Assembly: GCA_049965715.1 (NCBI GenBank) | Contig: JBMFWA010000007.1 | Coordinates: 1 to 64,000, forward strand | DNA: 64,000 nucleotides | Reading direction: 5' to 3' | From: JAKAFX01 sp049965715 | GTDB taxonomy: Archaea; Thermoplasmatota; Thermoplasmata; Thermoplasmatales; Thermoplasmataceae | Shown: piece by piece, positions 1-8,339 of the stretch | How the letters are laid out: the number at the start of each line of letters is the position of its first letter | Numbering within the stretch: position 1 is the stretch's first letter | Program-made: the position numbers and the translations under genes | Notes under the pieces: model-generated | The model's input: the letters and a program-made list of their open reading frames with translations, nothing else | Told to the model about the DNA's origin: nothing | Databases searched by the model: none

Positions 1-2
1 TG

Positions 3-293
3 GAATACGCTTTCAACGTTTACAAGAATGATCTCGAGGTTGACAGATCATATCTGAGGGATGATGGCATGATCTTTGTCTACATGTTCCTGAATCTTCT
101 GTCGCTGTACCTGCACTTCCAGATCCTGAACATGATCGGCGGGAAATACAGCGTGAGGGACGTTCTTTTGATCCTGTCAAGGATCAAGGTCTACAATCTG
201 GGGAAGCAGGAGGTGCTAGGAGAGGTACCGAAAAAAGCAAGGGAACTGGTTCAGGAACTCAAGGTGGATCTTGACATATTACGTAAAAATTGA
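3..293 (+). CDS. Transposase C-terminal end (IS4/IS1634-like), cut by window edge
   Basis: An open frame runs from the first bases of the window to a TGA at 293, so the 5' part lies outside. The visible 96 residues resemble the C-terminal tail of IS1634-type DDE transposases of the IS4 superfamily: a start like EVDRSYLRDD, a hydrophobic helical stretch, a YSVRDVLLIL segment and an ending EVPKKARELVQELKVDL. The catalytic DDE residues would be upstream and cannot be judged. The stop lies only 14 bases before the next start codon, leaving little room for a right terminal inverted repeat, so the element may be decayed or may abut the next gene. Family recognition is from memory of the tail pattern. 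Confidence 0.6.
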   Translation, partial: EYAFNVYKNDLEVDRSYLRDDGMIFVYMFLNLLSLYLHFQILNMIGGKYSVRDVLLILSRIKVYNLGKQEVLGEVPKKARELVQELKVDLDILRKN

Positions 294-307
294 GGAGTTA
301 AGGCTTA

Positions 308-1489
308 ATGATGGCCGAAAATGAAATTGCGGAAGAGATTGAAAAACTTAGAAGTCCGGAAGGGTTCCTTTATGCGGGTCTTCCTAAGTTCAGGGCACTT
401 TTTGGGAGAGACTCCATAATTTCCTCTATGGAACTGATGAGCCACGACAGATCAATTCCACTCTCCACGCTGGAAGTACTGTCAAAACATCAGGGGAAAT
501 TGAAAGTTGGATCAACGTCAGAGGAACCTGGAAAAATATTGCATGAGTTGCAGACAGATAAAAAACTCATTGAAGCCAGATCAAGGGAACTCCCCTGGCT
601 CTCCATCGGTAAGAATTACTTCTCGGTGGACAGCACTCCCCTTTATATCATGCTTGTTGCAGATTTTCTTGATAATTATGGCACGCCAGAATCTTTCCCA
701 CAGATTCTGGATTCAACAATCAAAGGACTGAAATGGATGCTCGAATTCGGGATAAAAGACCGATTTCTGGCATACATTAAAGCTGTGAAAGGGTCAGGAC
801 TACAGTCCCAGTCCTGGCGCGACGGAATAGGTTATGTTCTGGACATTCTGAAAGATCCGGTGTCTGTAGTGGGTGTGCAGGGGTATGCGTATCTTGCGCT
901 ACAGAAGGGGAAGCAGCTTATTGAAAAATATTCAAATGGGGGTAAATTTCCAGACCTCATAGAAAGAATTGACAGTTCATCGGCTACTATCAGGGATCAA
1001 CTGGACAGCTATTTCTTCATTGAGGATGATGGGTACTATGCTCTTGCAGTTGACGGAGACGGAGTGGCGGAACGATCAGTCACCAGCGATCCCGGCCACC
1101 TCCTGGTTTCCGGAATTCTGTCAAGAAAAATGGAGAGACTGGTGGTGGACAGAATATTTGAGCCTGACATGCTCACTGATTATGGAATCAGATCAATGTC
1201 ATCGAAATCTGCATACTTTGACGAAAAGGCTTACCAGAGGGGTGCAGTATGGCCTCAGGATAATTTCATAATCTGGCATGGCCTTGAAAAACGGGGTTAT
1301 CACAAGGAGAGCGAGGAAATAAGGGAACGCATTGCCCTGGCTATGGAAGAAATGAGAGGATTTCCAGAGTATTTTGGTGTGAAACGATCTGGAGAACTCA
1401 TCCAGAACCAGTCAATGCGAATCATTCCATGTGATCCTCAAGCCTGGTCAGTCGGGGCATATTACGATGCCACCAAGGATAGCAGATGA
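308..1489 (+). CDS. Amylo-alpha-1,6-glucosidase-like (debranching enzyme-type) glycosidase
   Basis: This 393-residue protein looks like the (alpha/alpha)6-barrel catalytic domain of glycogen debranching/amylo-1,6-glucosidase proteins. Visible signatures are LFGRDSIISS (about residues 35-44), EEPGKILHEL, a YFSVDSTPLYI substrate-side motif, SDPGHLL and YQRGAVWPQDN followed by WHGL. It would hydrolyse alpha-glucosidic branch points or related oligosaccharides in the cytoplasm. Full-length debranching proteins usually have an extra N-terminal domain of about 200-250 residues that is absent here. A GAGGAG sequence lies about 10 bases before the ATG. The gene follows a transposase tail directly, so the N-terminal domain could have been lost, but stand-alone catalytic domains are also known. 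Confidence 0.72.
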   Translation: MMAENEIAEEIEKLRSPEGFLYAGLPKFRALFGRDSIISSMELMSHDRSIPLSTLEVLSKHQGKLKVGSTSEEPGKILHELQTDKKLIEARSRELPWLSIGKNYFSVDSTPLYIMLVADFLDNYGTPESFPQILDSTIKGLKWMLEFGIKDRFLAYIKAVKGSGLQSQSWRDGIGYVLDILKDPVSVVGVQGYAYLALQKGKQLIEKYSNGGKFPDLIERIDSSSATIRDQLDSYFFIEDDGYYALAVDGDGVAERSVTSDPGHLLVSGILSRKMERLVVDRIFEPDMLTDYGIRSMSSKSAYFDEKAYQRGAVWPQDNFIIWHGLEKRGYHKESEEIRERIALAMEEMRGFPEYFGVKRSGELIQNQSMRIIPCDPQAWSVGAYYDATKDSR

Positions 1490-1537
1490 CCTGAGAACTG
1501 CTTTTTATTAAGGTAACCCGAAGAAGAGTGCACCACT

Positions 1538-2554
1538 TTAGAAGAAGTCCAGATTGGTCTGTGATCTCCCCTTCAGGGTATCCTTCAGAACGCTGACATA
1601 AGGTTCGACTCTTCCTGGAGAAAAGGAATGAAGGTTGCAGAGGAAATCAATGATCTTACTTTCATCAGGCTGGTTGAAAGCAATCTTGTAATCCATTGTA
1701 GCAGGGGGGTTGATGAATAAATCCCTGATAGCATCAAGATTCTCTATGGTGGTCTTTTTTTCGATCAGCACTCGCTTGATGTTTCCATATTTCCTGATCA
1801 GGTTTAGTGCAGTTTTGGCACCTATCCTCTTCAATCCCAGGTTAAAATCCGTTCCAACAAGTATCCCAATGTCAATCAACTGCTCCCTTGTAATCCTGTT
1901 CACTTCAAGCGTTTCCTGCAGATCTATCAACTCGGGCGAGACATTGATGTAAATGTTTCTGCCCGGAAGTTTCCTTCTTCCATTGAAAGTGAAGTTTCTG
2001 AGCACTTTTGCAGCCCCAAAAAGAAGGCAGTCATAGTCCTGCGAGATCACTCCCTGAACAATGCCGTCTCTTGACATAACAGATGCCTGAGCTTCTCCCT
2101 CTGAAACAGCCTGTACGTATGGAAGACCCATGTACTGGAGCAGCGTCTTGGTCTCCTCCACGATTTCCTTTGTTATGTAGTTAATTCTTGAGGACAGAGA
2201 CCTGATGCGCTCCTCATTGCCCTCTGCAATAGCCTGCTCAAGCTCTATTCTGCTTTTTTCCTTTATGAGCCTTCTTTCCTCGATGGTTCTGTTTTTCAGA
2301 GGGGAAGGCTTTCCGTCAAACACATATACCGGCCTGATGCCGTTCTCAAGCAACGCAATTGTCCTGTAGAACACCCCAGACAGATGCGAAGTCACATTGC
2401 CATTATCATCCATGAGAGGGGTACCGTCAGGCTGTCTGATGCTGCTCAGGAACTGGTAAAGTATATTATATGCATCAACAGAGACTATAGACCCTGAAAA
2501 ATCCTTTATCTTTATGATCTTCTTTGATACTATGTCACCAATATCTACGCCCAT
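1538..2554 (-). CDS. fen: Flap endonuclease 1 (FEN1)
   Basis: A structure-specific 5' flap endonuclease that removes RNA primers in Okazaki fragment maturation and acts in base excision repair. The 338 residues match the archaeal FEN1 length. The N-terminal XPG block starts MGVDIGDIV with SVDAYN, the internal XPG block contains VSEGEAQAS and the catalytic QDYDCLLFG, and an H3TH region follows with LVGTDFNLGLKRIGAKTAL. The last residues, QTNLDFF, are a canonical PIP box for binding the PCNA clamp. The gene is transcribed alone with a TATA-like box about 25 bases before the ATG and no Shine-Dalgarno, so it is probably leaderless. Identification is very secure. Confidence 0.97.
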   Translation of the reverse strand: MGVDIGDIVSKKIIKIKDFSGSIVSVDAYNILYQFLSSIRQPDGTPLMDDNGNVTSHLSGVFYRTIALLENGIRPVYVFDGKPSPLKNRTIEERRLIKEKSRIELEQAIAEGNEERIRSLSSRINYITKEIVEETKTLLQYMGLPYVQAVSEGEAQASVMSRDGIVQGVISQDYDCLLFGAAKVLRNFTFNGRRKLPGRNIYINVSPELIDLQETLEVNRITREQLIDIGILVGTDFNLGLKRIGAKTALNLIRKYGNIKRVLIEKKTTIENLDAIRDLFINPPATMDYKIAFNQPDESKIIDFLCNLHSFSPGRVEPYVSVLKDTLKGRSQTNLDFF

Positions 2555-2576
2555 GTCCTGTTACAGATTGGCAATT

Positions 2577-2588
2577 TGATATATAATC
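2577..2588 (-). promoter_or_regulatory. TATA box of fen1
   Basis: On the minus strand an ATTATATATC box ends about 24 bases before the fen1 ATG at 2554. There is no ribosome binding site between it and the start codon, which fits a leaderless transcript. Confidence 0.6.
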
Positions 2589-2775
2589 TTCGTGCAGGGC
2601 AGCTTGAGAATGAATTGGTCGTTTGGAAGAAAGGAGTTTTGACTGGCGATTCCGTCAAAAAGGTGTGGTCGGAACCAGCCATTGATCTGTATTCAATCTG
2701 GTACCGGGATTTGGTATTCCGCAGGTTACGCGAAAGAAATAAAAACATCCGGCACGTTAACCATTAAGAAAAATA

Positions 2776-2940
2776 ATGATGAAGACATGTCCATCATGCG
2801 GGAAGGTTTTCACCTGCATGAACCCGCTGGGAAACTGCTGGTGCAATTCCTACGACATAAGCAGAGAGAACCTCAATTTTCTTGCACAGAAATTCGATGA
2901 CTGCCTCTGCCCGGACTGTCTTGAAAAGTATTCTTCATGA
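2776..2940 (+). CDS. Cysteine-rich CWC family mini-protein (54 aa)
   Basis: A 54-residue ORF with eight cysteines: CPSCGKVFTC near the N-terminus, then CWC, and finally CLCPDCLEKY. This arrangement matches the cysteine-rich CWC family, small zinc-binding proteins of unknown role that occur widely in bacteria and some archaea. Two ATG codons are adjacent (2776 and 2779); I chose the first. No clear Shine-Dalgarno is seen. The gene occupies most of the space between fen1 and radB and reads opposite to both. The cysteine spacing and the CWC core make chance translation unlikely. Confidence 0.75.
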   Translation: MMKTCPSCGKVFTCMNPLGNCWCNSYDISRENLNFLAQKFDDCLCPDCLEKYSS

Positions 2941-3013
2941 CGCTGTGCCCGGCTTAGTCGGTGAATGGGCAGGGCATTTTCAAACTGATCTGAAGGCGCG
3001 TACTGAATGAGCT

Positions 3014-3709
3014 CTATTCACAGGCAAGGCCAAAATCAGTAATCCTGAATTCAGTGTAGCTGTCTTCCTTGATGGATCTGTGCTTCACAACAGATATCCT
3101 TCTCTTGCCTGATCCAGCCTTCTGTATGTTGAAAATAGCCTTCATAACATGATCTATGATAAATCCTCCAAATGGCTGGAGGTTTCCGCTGTCTATATCC
3201 TGGTATATCTGGTTGGTTATCAGGACAGGAATGTGGAACCTGGAGCATACAAGGTTGAGAGAACTCAACTGCCGCTGGATATTTCCAGATCTGGACTGCC
3301 CTTCGGCAGGCTTTTCAAGTCTGAAATATTCGGTGAATGAATCAACAATTATCAGTCCGAGATCACTGATCTTCTCGGCCATCTTCGGTAGCCTGAGCAT
3401 GGTCAGGTCCTGATCCTCAAGGGAAACTATCCTGTACAGGAGGAGATTTTTCACGAGATCAGGGTTGTTCCCGGAGACCTGTGCCAATCGCTCAACGGAA
3501 AATCCTTCAGTATCAAAGTAGATAACAGTTTTTCCAAGTTTGAGAGTGGACAGGGCAAACTGCATGCAAAAGTTTGTCTTTCCAGATCCGCCTTCGCCAT
3601 ATATCTCAGTTATGATGCCGGGTTCGAGTCCCCCTCCCATAAGATTGTCTATGCAAGAGACATTAATCGGTATCTTGGGGGACTGAACAGCACTGTCAAT
3701 TTTCTCCAT
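3014..3709 (-). CDS. radB: DNA repair and recombination protein RadB
   Basis: An archaeal RecA/RadA paralogue that modulates homologous recombination. The 231-residue protein is essentially only the ATPase core, as is usual for RadB. It has a Walker A GEGGSGKT at residues 38-45, a YFDTEGFS segment and a Walker B-like LGLIIVDS; the N-terminal helix-hairpin-helix domain of RadA is absent. A TTG at 3718 is an alternative start, but the ATG at 3709 is better placed relative to an AT-rich box. It is the last gene of a proS-phosphatase-radB run, about 28 bases after the preceding stop. Confidence 0.92.
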   Translation of the reverse strand: MEKIDSAVQSPKIPINVSCIDNLMGGGLEPGIITEIYGEGGSGKTNFCMQFALSTLKLGKTVIYFDTEGFSVERLAQVSGNNPDLVKNLLLYRIVSLEDQDLTMLRLPKMAEKISDLGLIIVDSFTEYFRLEKPAEGQSRSGNIQRQLSSLNLVCSRFHIPVLITNQIYQDIDSGNLQPFGGFIIDHVMKAIFNIQKAGSGKRRISVVKHRSIKEDSYTEFRITDFGLACE

Positions 3710-3737
3710 GATTTTCAATATCCGTTTTTAATCTTAT

Positions 3738-4397
3738 CTAACACGAGTCTAAAATCCTTTCCGACAACTCCATGAGATCATTTGAGAATAGGATGGACGT
3801 GGATGCGTTCCTGACCTCATCATCCCTCGGGTTGAAAGCTATGGCAATACGTGATGCACTGAACATGGATTTGTCAAAATAACTGTCTCCAATTGATCCT
3901 GTACTGTCTGCACCACATCCTATGACAGATTGCAGGTTCCTTATAACCAGATCCTTCCTGGAGGGGATCACGTTGGGTATTCCCTTCCCGGTCAGTCTTC
4001 CATTTTCATCCACGTCAATCTCGTTGGCATAAACATAATCGAAGAGCATATCCGCATTGATAATATCGGCCAGCCACGAAACTCCACCGGATACAATTGC
4101 AACCTTCATACCGGCATCCCTCAGCTTTTCGACAGCATTTTTCATGTTTTCCCTCGTCTCAATCCTGGAGAGTATCGAAATTATTTCGTCCTTGTTGAGT
4201 TCAGGGTTCTTCTTCAGCCAGAGGGAAATATCCCTGTTCATGAATTCTCCATAAGAAATACTTCCGCTCCTGTAGGCAGCAAGGTTCTCACTGTTATCAA
4301 CATTGAAATGTTCGTGAATGAATTTCCAGCTGCTGGGATGTGTGGTCAGAACACCGTCCATGTCAAAAGCAATAAGTTTCAGACAACTCCCCGACAT
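3738..4397 (-). CDS. HAD-superfamily phosphoserine phosphatase-like hydrolase
   Basis: A 219-residue HAD-fold phosphatase resembling the SerB group. Motif I is IAFDMDGVLT near residues 9-18, with the nucleophile and acid/base aspartates; motif II is VAIVSGG; motif III is the SIGDSYFDKSMF segment with the magnesium-binding aspartate. Phosphoserine phosphatase is plausible, but other small phosphate monoesters are possible. The gene starts 10 bases after the stop of prolyl-tRNA synthetase and precedes radB, so the three genes are probably one transcript. The substrate is inferred only from overall similarity. Confidence 0.8.
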   Translation of the reverse strand: MSGSCLKLIAFDMDGVLTTHPSSWKFIHEHFNVDNSENLAAYRSGSISYGEFMNRDISLWLKKNPELNKDEIISILSRIETRENMKNAVEKLRDAGMKVAIVSGGVSWLADIINADMLFDYVYANEIDVDENGRLTGKGIPNVIPSRKDLVIRNLQSVIGCGADSTGSIGDSYFDKSMFSASRIAIAFNPRDDEVRNASTSILFSNDLMELSERILDSC

Positions 4398-4407
4398 TTT
4401 TCAGGCC

Positions 4408-5805
4408 TCAGTAAGTCCTTGAGAATACTGCTTCAAAACCGTCTTTTCCGCAGATAATGCATTTGCCTTTCTTTTTCGATCCAACCCTCATTCCGAGGCA
4501 AGATGCTTCTGTCATCTCCTCAAATCTGTCAGAGCATTCCTTTGAACCACACCAGAAAACAGAGTATGCATTTCCATCCTTATTTATCTCATCCGTTGCT
4601 GATATTGAAGAGAGATGATCACTGTGGAACTGAGCCGATTTCTCCGTTATTTTTTTCTGCACCTCATCCAGTTGCTTCCTGACTTCGGAACAGATATCCG
4701 GAGAATGCATCCTGACCTTTCCAGATATGCCTCTCCTTGCTGCGGTGATGAAGTTCCCGTCAACTTCTTTTTCTCCAATTTCAAGTCTCAGGGGGACCCC
4801 CATCATCTCCCAGTGGTTGTACTTGAACCCAGGAGTATAGGCATCGCGATCGTCAACCTTCACCCTCAGACCCGAATCCTGAAGAGTCTTCGCTATCTTT
4901 GCCGCGGTTCCGTTCACATCACTTTTTGCAGAGGGAATTGGGACAATTACGACCTGTACAGGAGCAATCTCGGGTGGAAGTATAAGGCCTTTGTCGTCTC
5001 CATGTATTCCTATTATTGCCCCCAGAAGCCTTTCACTCATGCCGTAAGTAGTCTGCGAGACATAGTTCCTGGTGCCATCCTCTGTCTCATAGGTTATATC
5101 GTAGTTCTTAGAGAAATTTTCCCCATAGTTGTGGAATGTGCCGATCTGCAGGGTTCTTCCGCCGGGCATAAGGGCATCTGCGGCAACTGTGTAAACAGCA
5201 CCTGGGAATTTGTCCCAGTCGGGTCTCTTATCAAGGAGATAATTAAGCCCCAATCTCCCGGCAATCGATTTCATGATCTCAAGGTACTCTGAAATCTGCC
5301 TTTCCGCATCCTCATAATCCCTATGGGCAGTATGTGCCTCGAAGAAATGTATCTCTCTGACCCTGAGAAACGACCTTGTGTGCTTTGTTTCATATCTGTA
5401 GGTGTTAACTATCTGGTAAAGCTTGAAAGGTAGGTCAGCATGACTTCTTATCCAGAGCGAAAACATGGGGTACATAGCAGATTCACTGGTAGGTCTCAGT
5501 GCAGCCTCCACTTCAAGTGGGTCCAACCCACCCCTGGTGACCCAATAGACCTGTCCTTCAAACCCCTTGAGGTGTTCAAACTCAACTGCGAGTTGATTCC
5601 TGGTTATAAGGAGGGGGAGCTGCACTTCATTGAATCCCCTTCTGTCCACTTCGTCTCTGATAATCCTGTCAATCAGCTGCATTATTTTGAGCCCATAGGG
5701 CATCCAGACGTTCATGCCCTTCACAGGATACCTCTTGTCACTTAACTGTGCAGTTTCCACAATTTCATTGTACCATTCACTGAAATTATCCTTTTTAAAT
5801 TCCAT
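4408..5805 (-). CDS. proS: Prolyl-tRNA synthetase, archaeal/eukaryotic type
   Basis: A class II aminoacyl-tRNA synthetase that charges tRNA-Pro. The 465 residues contain RYPVKGMNVWMPYG near the start, motif 2 (FLRVREIHFFEAHTAH), LRPTSESAMY, and a C-terminal zinc-binding-type domain with CGSKECSD and a CIICGKDG pair, ending in the tyrosine typical of this type. The frame remains open to a GTG at 5859, but the ATG at 5805 aligns with the usual start of the family and has a TATA-like TTATTTTTTAA about 25-30 bases before it, so I chose it as a leaderless start. First gene of the proS-HAD-radB operon. Confidence 0.95.
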   Translation of the reverse strand: MEFKKDNFSEWYNEIVETAQLSDKRYPVKGMNVWMPYGLKIMQLIDRIIRDEVDRRGFNEVQLPLLITRNQLAVEFEHLKGFEGQVYWVTRGGLDPLEVEAALRPTSESAMYPMFSLWIRSHADLPFKLYQIVNTYRYETKHTRSFLRVREIHFFEAHTAHRDYEDAERQISEYLEIMKSIAGRLGLNYLLDKRPDWDKFPGAVYTVAADALMPGGRTLQIGTFHNYGENFSKNYDITYETEDGTRNYVSQTTYGMSERLLGAIIGIHGDDKGLILPPEIAPVQVVIVPIPSAKSDVNGTAAKIAKTLQDSGLRVKVDDRDAYTPGFKYNHWEMMGVPLRLEIGEKEVDGNFITAARRGISGKVRMHSPDICSEVRKQLDEVQKKITEKSAQFHSDHLSSISATDEINKDGNAYSVFWCGSKECSDRFEEMTEASCLGMRVGSKKKGKCIICGKDGFEAVFSRTY

Positions 5806-5975
5806 TCCATAGCCATAGTGTTTTCCACTTAAAAAATAATATCGTGCAGTTTTCTTCACTCACCTCAATCAAGAGAAAGACAGTTGAAACCCTTTCTCAA
5901 TGGCTGGTCCGTGAATACGACAATTTGCCAGATCAATAATAAGCGGGGTTATGTCGGTTGTGAAAATATGAATAG

Positions 5976-6779
5976 ATGATTTCATTTGCTATATTCATGT
6001 TCATATTGAGGGTCAATTTTTCACAGACCATATCCAGAAGAAGCATTTCACCCTATCTACCGATTCTGGAATCGGCAGCAAAGAGCAGGAAGATCGCTGG
6101 AGTCATTGCAGTTGTCAACTCTTCAGGCGGAGAATCAAACGCCAGCGAAATTCTTGCAAATACTTTCAAAAGACTTTCAGAGAAGAAGCCTGTGTATTGC
6201 GTGATAGAATCCGTCGGTGCTTCAGGCGCTTACTGGTTTGCGTCAACCGCAAAGAAAATTTATGCAATGGACACTTCTCTTGTAGGCTCCATTGGAATAA
6301 TCAGCATGAGTCCAAACGTGAAACAGTTCCTAGACAGGATAGGAATAAAGGTTGAACTTAACAAGATTGGGAAGTACAAGGATATGATGTCGCCATTCTC
6401 GGAATATGATGAAGATTCCAGAAAACTTTTCAAATCATTTATGGAAGATGTGTTTGAAAGGTTCAAGCAGGACGTGATAAAGAACAGGTCAATCCCTGCT
6501 GACAGGGTAAACGAAGTGATCAACGGGCAGATATTTTCATCAAAAAATGCTTTGGCAGCAGGTCTGATAGATAAAATTGGGGACTACCAGACCGCTGTTG
6601 AAGACATGAAGAGGGATCTCAACTTCAGCGGAAAGGTCAAGGAAATAGAACCTAGGAGATCATTCATCGGCAGGATCATTGGATCAAATCTTATCGGTGG
6701 AATGATAAAGAACGAGATAGAAAGCTTTCTGGAAGACAACTTTCATGAGGAAATACCCGGTATCATGTTCAAACTTTAA
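5976..6779 (+). CDS. sppA: Signal peptide peptidase SppA-like serine protease (S49)
   Basis: A Ser-Lys protease of the SppA/S49 family that degrades cleaved signal peptides or membrane peptides. The 267 residues contain VNSSGGESNAS, the nucleophile region SVGASGAYWFAS (Ser83), SLVGSIGII and the GKYKDMMSPF segment with the general-base lysine (Lys135). The stop codon at 5973 directly before the ATG fixes the 5' limit. Bacterial SppA proteins carry an N-terminal membrane anchor; here only a short hydrophobic stretch (MISFAIFMFIL) exists, and it probably belongs to the first beta strand. The enzyme may therefore be peripheral or cytoplasmic. Confidence 0.85.
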   Translation: MISFAIFMFILRVNFSQTISRRSISPYLPILESAAKSRKIAGVIAVVNSSGGESNASEILANTFKRLSEKKPVYCVIESVGASGAYWFASTAKKIYAMDTSLVGSIGIISMSPNVKQFLDRIGIKVELNKIGKYKDMMSPFSEYDEDSRKLFKSFMEDVFERFKQDVIKNRSIPADRVNEVINGQIFSSKNALAAGLIDKIGDYQTAVEDMKRDLNFSGKVKEIEPRRSFIGRIIGSNLIGGMIKNEIESFLEDNFHEEIPGIMFKL

Positions 6780-6785
6780 TGACGA

Positions 6786-6796
6786 TTTTTAATTAG
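6786..6796 (+). promoter_or_regulatory. TATA box of aspS
   Basis: A TTTTTAATTAG box centred about 27 bases before the aspS ATG, with no Shine-Dalgarno in between. It lies just after the sppA stop, so aspS has its own leaderless promoter. Confidence 0.6.
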
Positions 6797-6817
6797 TCTT
6801 CAAATATACTGTTAACC

Positions 6818-8104
6818 ATGGAATACTCCTATATATCCGACTTAAGGTCTGGAAAGTCACCAATGACCGTGAAAGTCAGGGGATGGGTCCAGGATATCAG
6901 AAGGCTCAAGAATGTCGACTTCATAATACTTAGGGATCATACCGGCACAGCTCAGATAACAGTCAAGAAAAGCTCTGGATCGCTGGGTGTTGATCCTGGT
7001 GCAATCAACCGTGAAAGTGTGATTGAGGTTGAGGGAGAAAATGTGCCGAATTCCATCAGCAAGACTGGAACAGAGATACTGGCATCCAGAATAAATGTGA
7101 TTAACTCGTCCCTGGCTCCGCTCCCATTGCCTGTTACGGACCCAGTGGAAGCCGACATTGAAACGAGACTCAACAACAGGTTTCTGGATCTCAGAAAACC
7201 GCAAATCCATCATATTTTCGAGGCAGAAAGCGAACTCCTGTGGGGGATAAGGGATTTCCTGCACAGGGAAAAGTTTGTGGAGGTTCATACCCCTAAAGTC
7301 GTCGCGGCTGCAACTGAGGGAGGTGCAGACCTGTTTGGTGTGAAATATTTCGAAATGGAGGCATATCTGAATCAGTCTCCCCAGCTTTACAAGGAAATAC
7401 TCATATCATCTGGTTTCAACAGGGTGTTCGAGGTTGGGCCTGCATTCAGGGCAGAAAAACACAATACTGTCAGGCATCTCAACGAATTCACCTCTGTGGA
7501 CATTGAAATGGCATTCTCGGATCACAACGATGCCATGTCCATGCTTGAAAGAGCCGTGAAATCAGGAATCGGGTCCATGAAGAGTGCCATGGATGAGCGT
7601 GTGGACCTGATATCAAAAATTGAGATGCCATCACTCCCGTTCCCGCGAATTACTTACAGGAAGTGCATTGATATTCTGCACGATTCAAATGAGGACCTTG
7701 AATTCGGTCTTGACTTCACTCCTGAACAGTTGAAGATCATCGGAGACAGGTTTGAAGGTTTCTACTTCATCACTGAGTGGCCTTCAACAGTAAGACCGTT
7801 TTATACCATGATTAATCAGCAGGATGAATCAATAACCAATTCATTTGATCTTCAGTACAAGGACAAGGAAATAACTTCGGGAGCACAGAGGGTTCACGAT
7901 CCGGTCCTGCTTGAAAAAAGATTTAGAAATAAGGGGCTGAACCCCAAGGATTTTGAATTCTATCTCAACGCTTTCAGATTCGGCATGCCGCCGCACGCCG
8001 GATGGGGTCTGGGACTTGAAAGGCTGACGATGATACTTCTTGATCTCAAAAATATCAGGGAAACGTCCCTATTTCCTAGGGACAGAACGAGGCTTGTTCC
8101 TTAG
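6818..8104 (+). CDS. aspS: Aspartyl-tRNA synthetase, archaeal type
   Basis: A class II synthetase of 428 residues, the length of the archaeal/eukaryotic group without the bacterial insertion. The N-terminal OB fold (VRGWVQDIRRLKNVDFIILRD) binds the anticodon. Motif 2 is VGPAFRAEKHNT with HLNEFTSVDIEM, and motif 3 is GWGLGLERLTMILL near the C-terminus. The enzyme charges tRNA-Asp. The residue after GWV in the OB fold, one of the positions reported to separate discriminating from non-discriminating archaeal AspRS, is glutamine (Gln25), so tRNA-Asn charging cannot be decided here. Leaderless promoter just upstream. Confidence 0.95.
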   Translation: MEYSYISDLRSGKSPMTVKVRGWVQDIRRLKNVDFIILRDHTGTAQITVKKSSGSLGVDPGAINRESVIEVEGENVPNSISKTGTEILASRINVINSSLAPLPLPVTDPVEADIETRLNNRFLDLRKPQIHHIFEAESELLWGIRDFLHREKFVEVHTPKVVAAATEGGADLFGVKYFEMEAYLNQSPQLYKEILISSGFNRVFEVGPAFRAEKHNTVRHLNEFTSVDIEMAFSDHNDAMSMLERAVKSGIGSMKSAMDERVDLISKIEMPSLPFPRITYRKCIDILHDSNEDLEFGLDFTPEQLKIIGDRFEGFYFITEWPSTVRPFYTMINQQDESITNSFDLQYKDKEITSGAQRVHDPVLLEKRFRNKGLNPKDFEFYLNAFRFGMPPHAGWGLGLERLTMILLDLKNIRETSLFPRDRTRLVP

Positions 8105-8203
8105 AGTCTCCTTATCAGAATCTTCGCCGTAGACAAGGCGATCCATTTCTTCGGGGTCAGCTACGTCCTCAAGGTCTTCCTTTTTCATTTTGTATTTCGT
8201 CAT
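8069..8203 (-). CDS. Small charged ORF (44 aa), possibly real
   Basis: A 44-codon minus-strand ORF overlaps the last 36 bases of aspS tail to tail. The product is highly charged, starting MTKYKMKKEDLED and ending RSVPRK, with no recognised family. A TATA-like AATATTAT lies about 20 bases before the ATG and a weak GTGGT lies closer. It fills the aspS/dehydrogenase gap, and acidic/basic small proteins are common in these archaea. Chance cannot be excluded at this length. Confidence 0.35.
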   Translation of the reverse strand: MTKYKMKKEDLEDVADPEEMDRLVYGEDSDKETLRNKPRSVPRK

Positions 8204-8305
8204 GTGTTACCACAACTAAGATAATATTGAAATTCAGGCATAATAATTTTTCCTATTATTCCTTGCTAATTCTGTCGGCCTTATCAACGGTGAAAGAAAG
8301 ACTGT

Positions 8306-8318
8306 AAAAAATAAATTA
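8306..8318 (+). promoter_or_regulatory. TATA box of the 3-hydroxyacyl-CoA dehydrogenase gene
   Basis: An AAAAAATAAATTA box is centred about 28 bases before the ATG at 8340, again with no ribosome binding site, suggesting a leaderless mRNA. Confidence 0.6.
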
Positions 8319-8339
8319 CCTTTCAATGCATCCTCATCT

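Noticed and set aside
2576..2767. 63-codon plus-strand ORF upstream of the CWC gene
   Set aside because: It begins within the fen1 TATA region and has no conserved-looking pattern.
4615..5292. 225-codon plus-strand open frame inside proS
   Set aside because: Antisense shadow of prolyl-tRNA synthetase; the composition is not protein-like and no promoter is seen.
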